Shown: positions 1 through 11,784, counted from the first letter of the stretch. The stretch: DNA of 64,000 nucleotides from Undaria pinnatifida (GCA_012845835.1 JABAKD010000015.1:2721109-2785108), one strand, 5' to 3'. Program-made: numbers and translations. Notes: generated by a model not told the origin, from the sequence alone.

Positions 1-616
1 CCACCCTCTCTTTACTCACTGATTGTACGACTTACCCCAGGATATACATGATAAACTGATGCATTATTTCCAAAACCGTCACATTTATCCCCTCAAAATA
101 ATGTATAGTTTCCAGGCACATATTGAGCTGCCCCCCCCCGCCCCCCCCCCCCCCCCCCCAATAATAAACTGGTGCCAAAACCGTCAGATTTATCCCCTCG
201 AAAGGATTTATAGCTTACATGCCCAAATTGCCCCCTTTCCCCCCCCCCCCCCCTCCAAACCCGCTCGCTTTTGATCAAAACCAGGCCCCCACGTCCTTCA
301 AAACTCCGCCCCACCCCCCTCACCGGTTATTCGACTTACAAGATTCACTTGATAGAAGGATACATTTCCCTTCACAGCTGTCAGATTTCGTCCCCCTCAG
401 AAACGGGCTTTATAGTTTCCGCGCACAGACTGACTAAAATCATCCTGTTGACCCTGATAGCTACACTGTAGTTGTAAGGGGAGTCGCCGACCTATATCCT
501 TAATGAGGACACACAACTCGTAATGCGCGCGATCGGAGTATCACACACAGCTTGCAAAGATGAGTTTCGACGAAATATTCGATCTCACAGCTGGAGTGTA
601 TTTTCATTTTTTATAA
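1..616 (+). repeat. C-run modular repeat, copy 1 (cut by window edge)
   Basis: This is the right end of a modular repeat found about ten times in the window. Phrases of 60-150 bp are separated by C runs (near 131-159 and 238-253). One phrase of about 60 bp (a GTCAGATTT-like start, then CCCCTC, then TTTATAGTTTCC, then GCACA) occurs three times here with divergence, so the unit itself grew by internal duplication. The right end carries a conserved block containing GCGCGATCGGAGTATCACAC and a short ORF. The open frames across this copy are proline-rich only because C runs read as proline; I do not call them genes. Positions 1-800 are inverted at 1828-2695. Confidence 0.85.
560..616 (+). other. 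Recurrent 18-codon ORF at the right end of the modular repeat
   Basis: The ORF starts ATG and reads MSFDEIFDLTAGVYF, then a short variable tail. The same ATG-led frame recurs at 2065 and 3624 (minus strand) and at 27329, 30713, 31232, 34517, 36302, 42637 and 47523 (plus strand). The fourth residue after Phe alternates Glu/Lys; several other differences are silent (ATA/ATC, TTC/TTT, GAT/GAC). A diverged version without the start codon opens the inner modules near 26400 and 35550. It may be the relic of an exon carried by the element, or just conserved repeat DNA. I recognise no protein family. Confidence 0.45.
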
Positions 617-654
617 TATATATCTTTTTTTTTATGAATGAGGATCTTTCTTCT

Positions 655-1065
655 TTCATTGTTGTTGTTGTTCTCACAATAACTTGCATAATCAAGTCCG
701 TGGTCACAGGACAGGCTCCAGTCACTCTGTCTGGAGCTGAGGAATACCTCAGGGGAACAACACAAACAACCCAAGGTGGTATACGCATATATCACAGCAG
801 TTGACGCAGTTCATGCGTCCACCAGAAACATATAAAAGTGAAATCGGGAGTCAGTCTACGATGTGCCAGGTCCATACCTGTGCATACGTCTCATTACCCA
901 CGCCTGGAGAAACCAACTATTCCGATTGCCACCCAAGGAAGACTACCACGTATATAATACACGTAGAATCTATCACTACGCATACGCACGACAGGCGTAA
1001 GTCAATTGGAGAAAATAAACAAAGAAAAGAAAAGAAGGTAAAGGAAACGAAAGAAAAGAGAAGAA
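655..1065 (+). repeat. Dispersed repeat with GTT-trinucleotide head, copy 1
   Basis: The block begins with a short GTT tract and runs through the phrase AGGACAGGCTCCAG to an A/G-rich tail. It is repeated in direct orientation at about 19765-20180 with small differences, and its first part is inverted at 1828-1965. No coding signal is convincing. Confidence 0.8.
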
Positions 1066-1827
1066 AGCGAAAAAAAACGAAAAATTCATGTGACCCCTGG
1101 ATTCAGCCAAAGAAAACCAGGCTTATAAGCGGACAGTATCTACCAGAAGACCACAAAGTCACATTGACATCTATCATTTTTCTTTAATGAGGATTATTAT
1201 TTTCCCCGATGACACCGGGATTCGAACCTACAAGAAGACCTTGAGGCTTATAGTACATACCGGTACTACTACATACACCGGATTTGTACATACTATTAGG
1301 TACTACGCTGTTGGATCACAATGCACGCCCAGCTCAGATCAGTCCGGCTTAATACAGCCCAGCAGCGCAGCGTAGCGCCGTACGAAGCCGTGCGGTGCGT
1401 TGCCGTGTGCCTTTCGCTGCGGTGCTGTGCGTGCTGCGCTTTGTCCTTCCTGTCGAACATAGAGCAGTACCGGGTATAATACATGTTGTTGTGTACTACC
1501 TGGTACTTTTCTTCTTTTTTCTTTATCTACGATGTATTCGATCTCGCACGGCCCCCTGTTTTTTCCCCCACGCCAAGTACCCCCGTACTGCCGATCAGAA
1601 CGTAACGTCGGTAACAAAAGCACACAGCACAGCTGAGCACAACAACAAGGCAATTTGCTCTGCACAAACAGCTCTTGGTTTTATCAATTCGCTGTTCGCA
1701 CCAAATCGTACGCCTCTTCTTTCTGCCCCCTTTACATGTTTTAAGTTGCATTCTTCCTTGCCTTCCGCGAGCGTAGCGGGCGGCGTCAGCCGCCCGCGGA
1801 GCGGAGCCCTTGTATACTGTATGAATG
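1066..1827. other. Spacer between inverted arms; no gene seen
   Basis: This is the centre of the inverted arrangement 1-800 / 1828-2695. On the minus strand near 1207-1235 there is a tRNA T-arm-like stretch (GGTTCGAATCCCGG). At 1776-1797 a perfect 9-bp hairpin (GCGGGCGGC, loop GTCA) sits in GC-rich sequence, and a degraded relative lies near 44560-44590. Open frames on both strands are not supported by anything else. Confidence 0.5.
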
Positions 1828-1965
1828 TACCACCTTCGGTTTGTTTGTGTTCTTCCCTGGGGTATTCCTCAGCTCCAGCGGGAGTGGAGCCTGTCCTGTG
1901 ACCACGGAGTTGATTATTCGAGTTAATGTGAGAACAACAACAACAACAACAACAACAAAATCAAC
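1828..1965 (-). repeat. Inverted copy of the GTT-head repeat
   Basis: The block is the reverse complement of about 665-800, ending in a GTT/AAC trinucleotide tract (about 1930-1957). Together with 2009-2695 it forms the right arm of an imperfect inverted repeat about 800 bp long. Confidence 0.8.
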
Positions 1966-2008
1966 AACAACCGACCCTAATGAATCATACCGCGATTCTC
2001 TTCTTTTA

Positions 2009-3934
2009 TTATAAAAAATGAAAATACACTCCAGCTGTGAGATCGAAGATTTCGTCGAAACTCATCTTTGCAAGCTGTGTGTGATACTCCGATCGCGCGT
2101 ATTACGAGTTGTGTGTCCTCATTAAGGATATAGGTCGGCGACTCCCCTTACAACTAGAGTGTAGCTATCAGGGTCAACAGAGTGATTTTACTCAGTGGGT
2201 GCGCGGAAACTATTAAACCCGTTTCTGAGGGGGACAAAATCTGACAGCTGTGGAGGGAAATGTATCCCTTTATCAAGTGAATCCTGTAAGTCGAATAACC
2301 GGTGAGGGGGGGGGCGGAGTTTTGAAGGACGTGGGGGCCTGGTTTTGATCAAAAGCGAGCGGGGTTGGAGGGGGGGGGGGGAGGGAGGGGGGGGGGGGGG
2401 CGGAGGGGAGGGCAATTTGTGCGTGTAAGCTATAAATCCTTTCAAGGTCATAAATCTGACGGTTTTGGGGAAAATAGATGAATAAATATATATATATATA
2501 AAAATAGAAATAATAATGCACCAGTTTATCTGGGGGGGGGGGGGGGGTTGGGGCAGGGGTGGGGCGTGTGGGGCAGCTCAATCTGTTCGTCGTGGAAACT
2601 ATACAATTTTTTGAGGGGATAAATGTGACGGTTTTGGAAAGAACGCATCAGTTTATCATGTATATCCTGGGGTAAGTCGTACAATCAGTGAGTAAAGAGA
2701 GGGCGGAGTGTTCGACGGGGTGGGGTTGGGATGGGTTGGGGGGGTTTTGGGAAGGTGGGGGGTGGGGGCGGGGGAGGGGGCGGGGGGGGGGAGGGGGCGC
2801 AGGGGGGGGGGAAGGAAGGGTTTTAGGTGAGGGGTTTGTTATACGTGTGGTGCTAGGTCTAGGCGATGGTGCGGGTGATGGGGAAGAAGGGGGCGTTCGG
2901 GGCGGGGGAGGGGGAAAGCAGCGGCATGGATGGCTCTCGAAAGATAATGAGGTGATATCCAGTGCGTGAAGTGCTTATTAATCTGGCGCATTTCGATATT
3001 AGGTGGGGCGTTTGAGCAAGGGAGAGCGAGGACGAGGGGGGGAGTTTTAAGAGGTTTAGGTCACAAATAATAATCAAATACACTTCGGCTGTGAGATCAA
3101 AGATATGTAGGGGCTTGTTATACGCGTGGTGCTAGGTCTAGGCGATCGTGCGGGTGGTTGGAAAAGAGGGGGCGTTGGATTTTTTGTTTTACTCTGGCCG
3201 ATTTCGATTGTGTGTAGGGCGTTTGGACAAACGAGGATGAAGGGGGGGGGGGGGGGGGGGGGGATTCGGGGGACGGGGGGACGGGGGGAAGGGGGGGGGG
3301 GGGTCATAAACAAGAGGGGTCAGGGAAGGGGGAGCGGAGGGGGGGGGGCGGGGGGCGGGAGATTTCAATATGTGCGCGGAAACTATAAATCCTCAAAGGG
3401 GACAAACCTGACGATTGAAGCAATAAGACATCCCTTTATATCATCTGCCTGGTAATGTGTACTATTCTAGAAGGTTTAATGTTAGATGCAGCATGCAACT
3501 TAGTGTTTAAGTGTAGTAAATAACTTGTTAAATGTTCATAATTTGTTGTTTTATGATACATGGATATATTATAAAAATTAAAATACACTCCAGCTGTGAG
3601 ATCGAAGATTTCGTCGAAACTCATCTTTGCAAGCTGTGTGTGATACTCCGATCGCGCGCATTACGAGTTGTGTGTCCTCATTAAGGATATAGGTCGGCGA
3701 CTCCCCTTACAACTAGAGTGTAGCTATCAGGGTCAACAGGGTAATTTTAGTCAGTCTGTGCGCGGAAACTATAAAACCCGTTTCTGAGGGGGACAAAATC
3801 TGACAGCTGTGAAGGGAAAGGGGGGCCTGGTTTTGATCAAAAGCGAGCGGGTTTGGAGAGGGGCGGGGGGGGGTAAATCTGACGGTTTTGGCACCAGTAT
3901 ATTATTGGGGGCGGGGGGGGGGGGCAGTTGGGGC

Positions 3935-3965
<31 letters not shown>

Positions 3966-5690
3966 GGGCGGGGGGGGGGGGGGGGGCGGGGGGGCAGCTC
4001 AATATGTGCCTGGAAACTATACATTATTTTGAGGGGACAAATGTGACAGTTTTGGAAATAATACATCAGTTTATCATGTATATCCTGGGGTAAGTCGTAC
4101 AATCAGTGAGTAAAGAGAGGGTGGAGTGTTCGAGGGGGTGGGGTTGGGATGGGTTGGGGGGGAGGGTGGGGGGTGGGGGCGGGGGGGGGGCGGGGGGGGG
4201 GGGGGGGGGGGGGAAGGGCTTTAGGTGAGGGGTTTGTTATACGTGTGGTGCTAGGTCTAGGCGAAGGTGCGGGTGATGGGGAAGAAGGGGGCGTTCGAGG
4301 CGGGGCGGGGGGGGGGGGGCAACAGCGGCATGGATGGCTCTCGAAAGATAATGAGGTGATATCCTGTGCGTGAAGTGTTTATTAATGTGGCGGATTTCGA
4401 TATTTGGTGGGGCGTTTGAGCAAGGGAGAGCAAGAGGGGGGGGGGGAGAGTTTTTTAGGAGGTTTAGGTCACACATAATACTCAAATACACTTCGGCTGT
4501 GAGATCAAAGATATGTAGCAGCTTGTTGTACGCGTGTTGCTAGGTCTAGGCGATCGTGCAGGTGGTCGGAAAAGAGGGGGCGTTGGAGGGGGGGGGGGGG
4601 GGGAACACAGCGGCATGGATGGCTCTCGAAAGATAATGAGGTGATATCCTGTGCGTGAAGTGTTTATTAATGTGGCGGATTTCGATATTTGGTGGGGTGC
4701 TTGAGTAAGGGAGAGCAAGAGGGGGGGGGGGGGGGGGGGGGGAATTTTTTAGGAGGTTTAGGTCACAAATAATATTCAAATACACCTCGGCTGTGAGAAC
4801 AAAGATATGTAGCAGCTTGTTTTACGCGTGGTGTTAAGTCTAGGCGATCGTGCAGGTGGTCGGAAAAGAGGGGGCGTTGGAGGGGGGGGGGGGGGGGGGG
4901 GAATAATTGAAAACTACGTCATGGATGGTCAGAAAGATAATGACGTGATATCAACTGCGTATAGGTGTTTATTACTCAGGCGGATTTTGATTGTGAGTGG
5001 GGCGTTTGGACAGACTAGGCGGAAGGGGGGGGGGGGGGGGGTCGGGGGACGGAGGGGCGGGGGGGGGAAGGGTTGGGGTTTTTGATGAAAAAGAGGTCAG
5101 TGGAGGGGGAGGGGAGGGGGGGGGGGGGCGGGGGGCGGGACATTTCAATATGTGCGCGGAAACTATAAATTCTCAAAGGGGACAAACCTGACGATTGAAG
5201 CAATAAGACATCCCTTTATATCATCTGGCTTGTAATGTTTACTATTTTAGAAGGTTTGATGTTAGATGCAGCATGCAACCCAGTGTTTAAGTGTAGTAAA
5301 TAACGTGTTAAATCTTCATAATTTGTTGTTGTATGATACATCGATCGAAAGCTAGAATATTTTATAGAATATTTGTAGGTACCATTATTTTCTGACATCG
5401 CTAATTATAAGAAAGAGATACGTATTGTCAAATGCAACAGGCGAGGTGATGTGGTAATGCACTGTTTGTCACCATCATCATACAGTTACCATTATTATCG
5501 ACATCGCTAATTATACGCAAGAGATACGTATTGCCAAATACAGCATGCGAGGTGATGTATGTGGCCATGTGCTGTCTCCGTCATTGAGCATTAGAGGGAG
5601 GGATGCGAATCGTCAGTTTTAAAGGAACGCTTGGTATACATGTGCTCAATTACGTTACCTCATCAGTCATACTTGGTATACACGCGCTCT
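2009..5690 (-). repeat. C-run modular repeat, minus-strand tandem copies
   Basis: Read on the minus strand this contains two right ends (short ORFs starting at 2065 and 3624), so it holds two units in tandem. Modules are separated by G runs on the plus strand, some longer than 20 bases (around 3245, 3945, 4195, 4725 and 4885). The module containing GCGGCATGGATGGCTCTCGA occurs about four times between 2920 and 4640. The outer part, to about 5690, matches the reverse complement of 40780-41150. Proline/glycine-rich open frames here are by-products of the runs. Confidence 0.8.
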
Positions 5691-6904
5691 GGATATACGC
5701 GCTCTGGATATATATCATATGTGCCTTGAAAAGCAAAAAATCAAAAAATCAACTTGAACTCTTCAGGAACTTACGACACTACTGAACTGTACGTACCACC
5801 TAATACACACACGCAACAAACAACACATAAATCAACTCTAGAGAGGAATCTCGAACACAAGAATCAAGAAAAACGAATACGCGCTTTTTGTGAGCCGAGG
5901 CTGATACTTGCGCGGAAGGGGCGGTCCCCTCCTCCCTTACTTTGTCCTGCTCGCTTATTCCCTGACCTTGCCCAAATCCCCTGCTGTGCACATGCATGCT
6001 GCTGCGCCACGTTCATTCCCATTGGCTCCTCTGGCTGTCCTTCCACTGCCATCCCCCCTTTCCCAATCATCGTCGCGCAAAATTGCTCGTAACTGCAGCT
6101 CAAAAATCAGCCCCGAAATCGCTCGCTAAATGCAAGCACGTACAAGGAGGTCTGGCTAGCAGGTGAAGGACCGTGGCTCTTCTGGCCCACGCTGTCCATC
6201 TCTGACTGCTCCGCCTCTTCCTGTATCTGGTTGTCTTAGGCTGCGTCTCGATGGTCTTTCTCTCTGTTGCTGCTGGTGTAGGTGCGGGTTCCGTCACTGT
6301 CGTGTAGGGTGGAGATCGATGACGAAGAAAAATCGCTCCTGAAGCATCCCAGGAAAAACGTGTCTTGGGTTAGCAATCCATTATATCATTGTCGCGTACA
6401 TCCGAGTATATTATTACAATCAAGACACGGGATGAGTCAAGATCGGCCAGAAGCCGCCCACAAATCAGGGGCAGAAACTGGACCAAACGGAGACTAGTAT
6501 AAAGGTCGTACTTGTACCATATCGGAATCAACCCAGAACTAAACATACCTTGGAGAAGGCCTGTTTCCAGCGGGGTGGCCAACATTCTGACATCACACCA
6601 TCATCCAATAGAATGCACTCCTTTCACTATACCAAATACTTTGGAGTATCCCATAACGCTCGTACATACGGGAATAATCAACCATGTCTCCGTATATTAC
6701 AGAACAATACATCTCATCAGGCAAGCTGCAAGTACTAAGTATTTTGGCCACCTCCTGCAACAGCAGTGTTCAGCACAGATACATACTATGTGGAGCATAT
6801 CCTCGCGTGTACTGCTGCTATCTTATTATGTGTGACACATGTGGCAATAAATAATACTCCGGAGTTTGAAAATACTAATTTAGTGCGTAGAAGACTACTC
6901 ACAG
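5691..6904. other. No recognisable gene
   Basis: Between the modular repeat and the next duplicated segment I find no feature I can support. Minus-strand open frames at 6100-6297 and 5864-6103 are rich in Ala, Arg and Thr with fair codon balance, and could be pieces of one old coding region, but show no motif. Confidence 0.3.
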
Positions 6905-8415
6905 TAGTGTAGCCGAAAAGGCTCTCATTTTGCACAAAGTTCCCTGCTTCCAGCAGTACCAAAATGATTAGAGTAGACTCTATTTATGAATTCATTTTAT
7001 CCACACTTCTACTTTCCAGCTTCTGGACAAGCCGTGGTCACAGATGTCGTCCCTTCTCCCCCCCGGCTCTTGCCTTCAATTTTTATCGCGCATAGGGTTC
7101 AGAAATCCCACTGCTCGTCGATTTTTCATCGAGTGCTGCTATTATTGATAACTCACGCTCTCGCGCTTTCCGCTAGTCAATTTGTGCACAAGCAAAAGTC
7201 CCAACGAATTTATACGAGTATGCACTCGCCGGGGCTCGAACTCACGAAACTGACCTATACCAGGCTCAAAGATAACCTGATACGCCACCGGGGCGACCGG
7301 TTCCAAAATGGTTGTAAGACGTGCCAAGATGTTTGTAAGTCGCGCTAACACGAATCTAAGACGCGCTATGACGAATCTATGACGACGCGCTGAGACGAAT
7401 CAAAACGCGCTAAGACGAATCTATGACGCGCCGAGACGAATCTAAGAGCTGCTAAGACGTAAAACAACGTGATATTATACCCAAGACTCACATGTCTTAC
7501 CCCAAAACAAAATCGCCGTTCTCGGGCTTAATGGTTCGTTTCGCTTGTTTCCTAAGTCCGACTCGCGACTTGCTTCGCTCGTCTTAGAATAGTGGGCACA
7601 AACTAAAGGAAGCGGGCAGCGGGTTTTCACAGGTATTCGAACGCATGTTCGCCCTGGGTGCTTGGGGACTAACTATACATCCGAACTGGTAGCCTGCAGC
7701 TTCAGAGCTGGCTTACCTACGTGCCTGCAGCGCGAGGATGAAGGCGCAATGGAAATAAGCCGTCCTGCTCTTTTTGATGATGGGGCGTCATGGATGGCAT
7801 GCGTGCAATCGTGGGAAGGGGGGGTGAGCCCATAAAATTTGCCGAAACACGTATTAACTGGCCGAGGTTACGGCAGGGTGTGTGTGCACTGACGCCATGC
7901 GTAGCTGTCGTCGTATGACCGTTGGCCCTCACATTCATACAATGCTGGGACGGAGCATGTCGGGCTGTCACCGACTACGTAGACACCGTGTGCACCAAGG
8001 GCGAAGCGTCGTGAGATATTCGGCGATTCAAATGAAGGGTGGGCTACCTCCTTCTAGGAAGCACTTGTGAGGCGGACTTCATCAGGGGGGTCACTTCGTC
8101 TGCGGCTTGCGCGAGTGCATCGCCTTGTTTCTTTGCAGAATCAAGCTTCACCCAATTTTGTGTTTGCAGTATCAACCTTCTGTGGTTTTCGGTTCCACGG
8201 AAAGACTAGGCCCGCTCGTCTAAGACGCGTCTTAATGTTCTTTCTTTATCCGATTTTCGGAGAGAAGACCGTCTTACTCGCTATATCGCGTCTTGGCGCG
8301 TCTCACATTCGTCTTTGGAAGCGCCAGGCGCAGCTTGGTGTGTCTTACAGAATCTTCACGTCTATGGCAAGCAGTGAAAACGCAACAGAAGCAGCAGTCG
8401 AATCGATAACTGATC
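6905..8415 (+). repeat. Duplicated segment with GACGCG arrays, copy 1
   Basis: This segment is repeated at 12267-13745; about 7440-8150 matches 13040-13745 closely by eye. It opens with AGCCGAAAAGGCTCTCATTT. Around 7309-7465 lies a degenerate array of about 19-bp units (AAGACGCGCTAAGACGAAT), and related units appear in inverted orientation at 8205-8370, so the segment has array-like inverted ends. A SINE-like repeat is inserted at 6976-7300. Open frames inside are not conserved well enough to call coding. Confidence 0.75.
6976..7300 (-). mobile_element. SINE-like repeat, minus strand, inserted copy
   Basis: On the minus strand it begins near CCGGTCGCCCCGGTGGCGTA. It carries an A-box-like TGGCGTATC and, about 50 nt on, a B-box-like GAGTTCGAGCCCC, the spacing expected of a tRNA-derived RNA polymerase III promoter. 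A second copy is at 30851-31140 (plus), a diverged one near 19080-19200 (minus), and a distant relative of the body at 56223-56400. The host segment reads CCAAAATGATT before and CCAAAATGGTT after it, a plausible target duplication, because the second copy of the host segment (12320) is uninterrupted here. Confidence 0.65.
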
Positions 8416-8686
8416 AAACCTACGGTAGGGGGGCGGGTCCCATTTTTAGGGACCGTTTTTTGCAGTGGCTCGGGGTCACTCGCGCGAGTTGCCCCCTGTT
8501 CCTTGCGGCCATAGGCTTTCGTGCTGTTTTGATTTTTATCAATGAATCCTTAACGGGATGGTCAACTAGGTTGCGCCAAACTAACCACCTCACGTGTTCT
8601 GGTCAGGTACAGAGTCACTCGCGCGAGCCTGATAGTATGATAGTATGATAGTGTAAAAGGGGGGTACCACCTACCGTACCCTTGCT
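8416..8686. mobile_element. MITE with CTACGGTAGGGGG ends, copy a
   Basis: This non-coding element of about 270 bp has inverted ends (CTACGGTAGGGGGG left, CCTACCGTA right). It contains CACTCGCGCGAGT-type palindromes about 55-65 bp inside each end. Related copies are at 14453-14720, 14896-15180 (ragged), 29203-29469 and 45825-46153. No transposase is present. Confidence 0.75.
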
Positions 8687-9287
8687 CGCCAGCGCAACAT
8701 TTCACCACCTATGGTATGGTCCGTGCAGGGCAATTTGTCCGACCACGTTTTCGGTCATAACCTCTGCAAAAAAAAAGTTAAATGTTAAAACTAAGATATT
8801 CGTGATCGCCGTGTCGAGATACGTCGAAATCCGTAGAGTTTTTGTGTGCTGGAAAAAACGCAACACTTTCGGCGAAAATTGTCTCAAAATCTTCCGAAAT
8901 TGAGCGGAGTTGGCCGGAAGATATGTCGAAGTTGGGTTATATTAGGTATTATAATATTCACCCAAGCGGCGGTATGACTCACTCTACACACGCTAAACAC
9001 CCATCCATGTAATATATACCTGATATATATTGTCTTCCGCAATATATTTCCCATCTAATAAATACTGCGATGTATAGACGACATACTGCATACATATATA
9101 ATATCAATATATATGACTACCCGAGGTAATCAATATGTACTCTAGTTAAGCAGTGTGCTTTTCGGGGGGTGAGAGGCGAAATTATCCCGGGGTTGGCCAG
9201 GTGATGCCTGGATACCTCCCCCGGTTTGCCAGCTGCATACACCATTTGTTTTGCCATGAGGCTTGCATTTCCGTTCATTAATTGCTT
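8687..9287. other. AT-rich interval; no gene seen
   Basis: It contains ATAT-rich stretches around 9010-9110. On the minus strand, downstream of the candidate exon at 9288-9724, no acceptor followed by a convincing frame is visible. Confidence 0.3.
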
Positions 9288-9724
9288 ACGTCGAGAGCCC
9301 GCGCCGCCGCATATGCCATGTCCACGGGGGTGGCATGTGGGCGCCGCGGTCCCGGAAGCTCTGGGGGTGGCGCTCTGTCGAGCGCGGAGAGCCCAGGTGG
9401 CGGCGGTGGTGCCCTGTCGAGCGCGGGGGGGGGCAGCTGGTGGGGCTCCCCAGGGTCTGGCGAGAGCTGGCGCCGAGGCGCCCCCGAGTCCGGTGGAGGT
9501 TGGTCCGTCTTCTTCTCTGCGCGAACCGGCGAGTCGACCCTCTTGGTTGGTGGGTCCGGGTGGAGGTATGGTGCTCCGTCTTCTGTCTCGTCTCCGGAAC
9601 CCACCTCCGGTGGTTCCCCCCGTCTCGAGTCGCGGGATCTCGAGCGAGCTCTCCCTGTCTCGTGGGCATCCAGCTTGGGGCACATGGAAGACATCAGCTT
9701 GCCCCGAGTAGCCCGCGTCCTCAT
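9288..9724 (-). CDS. Candidate proline-rich first exon
   Basis: The minus-strand frame starts ATG at 9724, with another in-frame ATG shortly after, and runs about 145 codons. It is Pro, Asp, Glu and Arg rich with G/C in most third positions, and it contains a duplicated stretch with the core ALDRAPPP. The frame ends right at GAC followed by GTAAGC, a good splice donor at about 9287, so this looks like a 5' exon. Other long frames overlap it on both strands because the region is GC-rich; I chose this one for its composition and donor. It could be a disordered host protein or a Gag-like piece. No domain is recognised and no second exon was found. Confidence 0.35.
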
Positions 9725-9959
9725 TGGTAGACATGTTGCTTGTTGTCTGTAGGGAGGGCAGCGGAAGGAGGGGGTGTGGGGGGAGGAGGCGGGATGGGAA
9801 TGACGCGTAAAGAAGCTATGGAGGCAGATATATTGTTGTGGTGTCCCTGCTGCAAGTAGCGGTATATCTGTGTTTCAGCAAAAAGCAATATATGGGCCTC
9901 GACTCCGTCCAGCATCAGTGATGGTAGCAGCCACGCCAACTAGCCGTATAAAAGGAGGA

Positions 9960-10510
9960 CAGCGGTAACAAGGGTACCATTCACCGAAACCGCAACATAA
10001 GAGCAGCGCCCAGTCTAACCGTAGGGTATACGGGTAACGCCCGCACGAACCGTAGTAAAAGCAGCCAAAAATGGGCAGCACTGACCCTAACCGCAGTGCA
10101 GGGGGTGCAACACAGTAAAGGTACGTCTGCACCCATCGCACTTAAACAGGCATCATTTAACCTAGGCGGGGGGGGTAGCACAGGGAAGCGTCGACCAAAA
10201 AGCCCACGCCCATCGCACCAAAACAGGCAGCATCTAACCTAGGTGCATTGTACGAGGGGGGTAGCACAGTAAAGGGTTGCACAAGAAACCCACGCCTATC
10301 GCACCAATGCAGGCAGCGTTTGTCCCATGCACAGTGTAGGGGGTAGCACAATAAAGGTTCGCCTAACACGCCGATGCTCATCGTACCAGAACAGACAGCA
10401 TTTAACCTAGGGGGGGTAGCACATTGAAAGGTCGCCCAACACGCCGACACTCATGGCAACAAAACAGGCAGCATTTATCCTAGAGGTAGTGAAGGGGGTA
10501 GCACAATAAA
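9960..10510. repeat. Minisatellite of about 85-90 bp units
   Basis: About five to six degenerate units share GGGGGTAGCACAGTAAAGG, then a CACGCC(C/G)AT element and AACAGGCAGCATTTAACCTA. The most regular part is 10130-10510. Open frames on the minus strand are driven by the repeat. Confidence 0.75.
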
Positions 10511-10870
10511 GGGAAGTACATATGCCAATCGGCGGAAAAGGTCAGTACAACGCTTAAACGAAGTAGTTTCCCCACCGACCGCACTGAAGGGGGACGGTCG
10601 CGCCTACACAGTAGTGCTGCTTGCTGCTGTGCCCATAGGTACCGACAATACCAACCGCACAAACCTGGGCAGTATAAACCCCCGAACAAGGTAGTTTCCC
10701 ACGACCGCACTATAGGGGGGTGGTCGCGCCTGCAGTAGTGCTACTAGCTGCATTATCGTTCCTGTAGTATCGCTGCTGTGTTAACAGGTAACGGCAATTC
10801 CAACCGCACCAAGATGGGTAGTATAGCGTCCGAACAAGGCAGTTCCCCCACAGAGTTTCAGCGTTCCCTA
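10511..10870. repeat. Tandem repeat of about 125 bp units
   Basis: Two and a half units contain AAGTAGTTTCCCC(A)CCGACCGC, a GGGGGACGGTCGCGCCT phrase and AATACCAACCGCACAA. Adjacent to, but different from, the array at 9960-10510. Confidence 0.65.
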
Positions 10871-11784
10871 AATTCCAGTTCTAGTCACGGGGGGGCCAGG
10901 ACGAAAAAAAAAAACTCGAATCGAACTTGCAAGAATCACTCACACAACAGCGGAGGGTGTCAGAGCTGCGGTGCTGTAACTGTGGACGCTGGGGCAGTGA
11001 AGAGTCGAGCTATGTGGTGGATGGGCAGGAGCAAAGTAGGCGGCTTGGCTGCTGTACAGTGACTTCTATAGCAGAGAATCCAATGGTATATAGCATGCAC
11101 TGTGCGAGCCCATTGTGCTGCGCTGTAGTTGGTAGCGCTACGACCATGATGGTGGTTGAAGCTACGTGACGCACAGTAGTGGAACGCCGTTGATCACGAA
11201 AGATCGGAGAGGGGTCCGAGTTGCGTCAAATTAGTAGCTGTACTATTTTCAGCAGAAAGGGAGCAGCAGTTTGTCCGACGCGCAAGACGGATCGACGTAT
11301 GCACTAAAACCCATACGATAACGCGTGTACTGGAAAAATTCGTCAAACGAAAAAGCCCAAACATGCCACGAGCACCGCCTGTTCCTTCCCAGGGAGGATC
11401 CCGAAGGAAGGAGCCTCAACATGAGCTTCTAGAGCACGGTGCCCGTAGTCCAAGGGGGCCCCGCGAAGGACGGTCTGGCTCCGACAGCAAAGGTGTATAC
11501 TGGCCGATGGGCTCTCTCAGCAAGCGAAGTCCCCGTCGATAGTCATTCGAAGGGTTGATTCCAGTATGCTTGTCCGTGGCGCGTCGTGCATATGCCTCAA
11601 AGCCCCGAAACGCAAAAATAGTACAGGTCGACGGCCGAACTTGGGGCTTGTGCTGGCAACTCGCGGAGATGTGCTGTGCAACATGCTGGCAGAGCGTGAA
11701 GCAAACAAGTCTGATGGGTGGGGCTTGGGCAGTTCCGCTGCGGAGTGGCTTATATTGCCAGCTGGCGGGGACCTGATGCGACCA
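10871..11784. other. No recognisable gene
   Basis: There are open frames on both strands (for example 11416-11976 minus and 11566-12084 plus) but they run through the tandem duplication that follows and have no recognisable motif. Confidence 0.3.

Noticed and set aside
3809-5191. Glycine- and proline-rich open frames on both strands
   Set aside because: They arise from long G/C runs (GGG = Gly, CCC = Pro) in non-coding repeat DNA.
9226-9752. Long plus-strand frames of about 150-160 codons
   Set aside because: All frames are open because the region is GC-rich with few stops; only the minus-strand frame ending at a splice donor has a believable composition.
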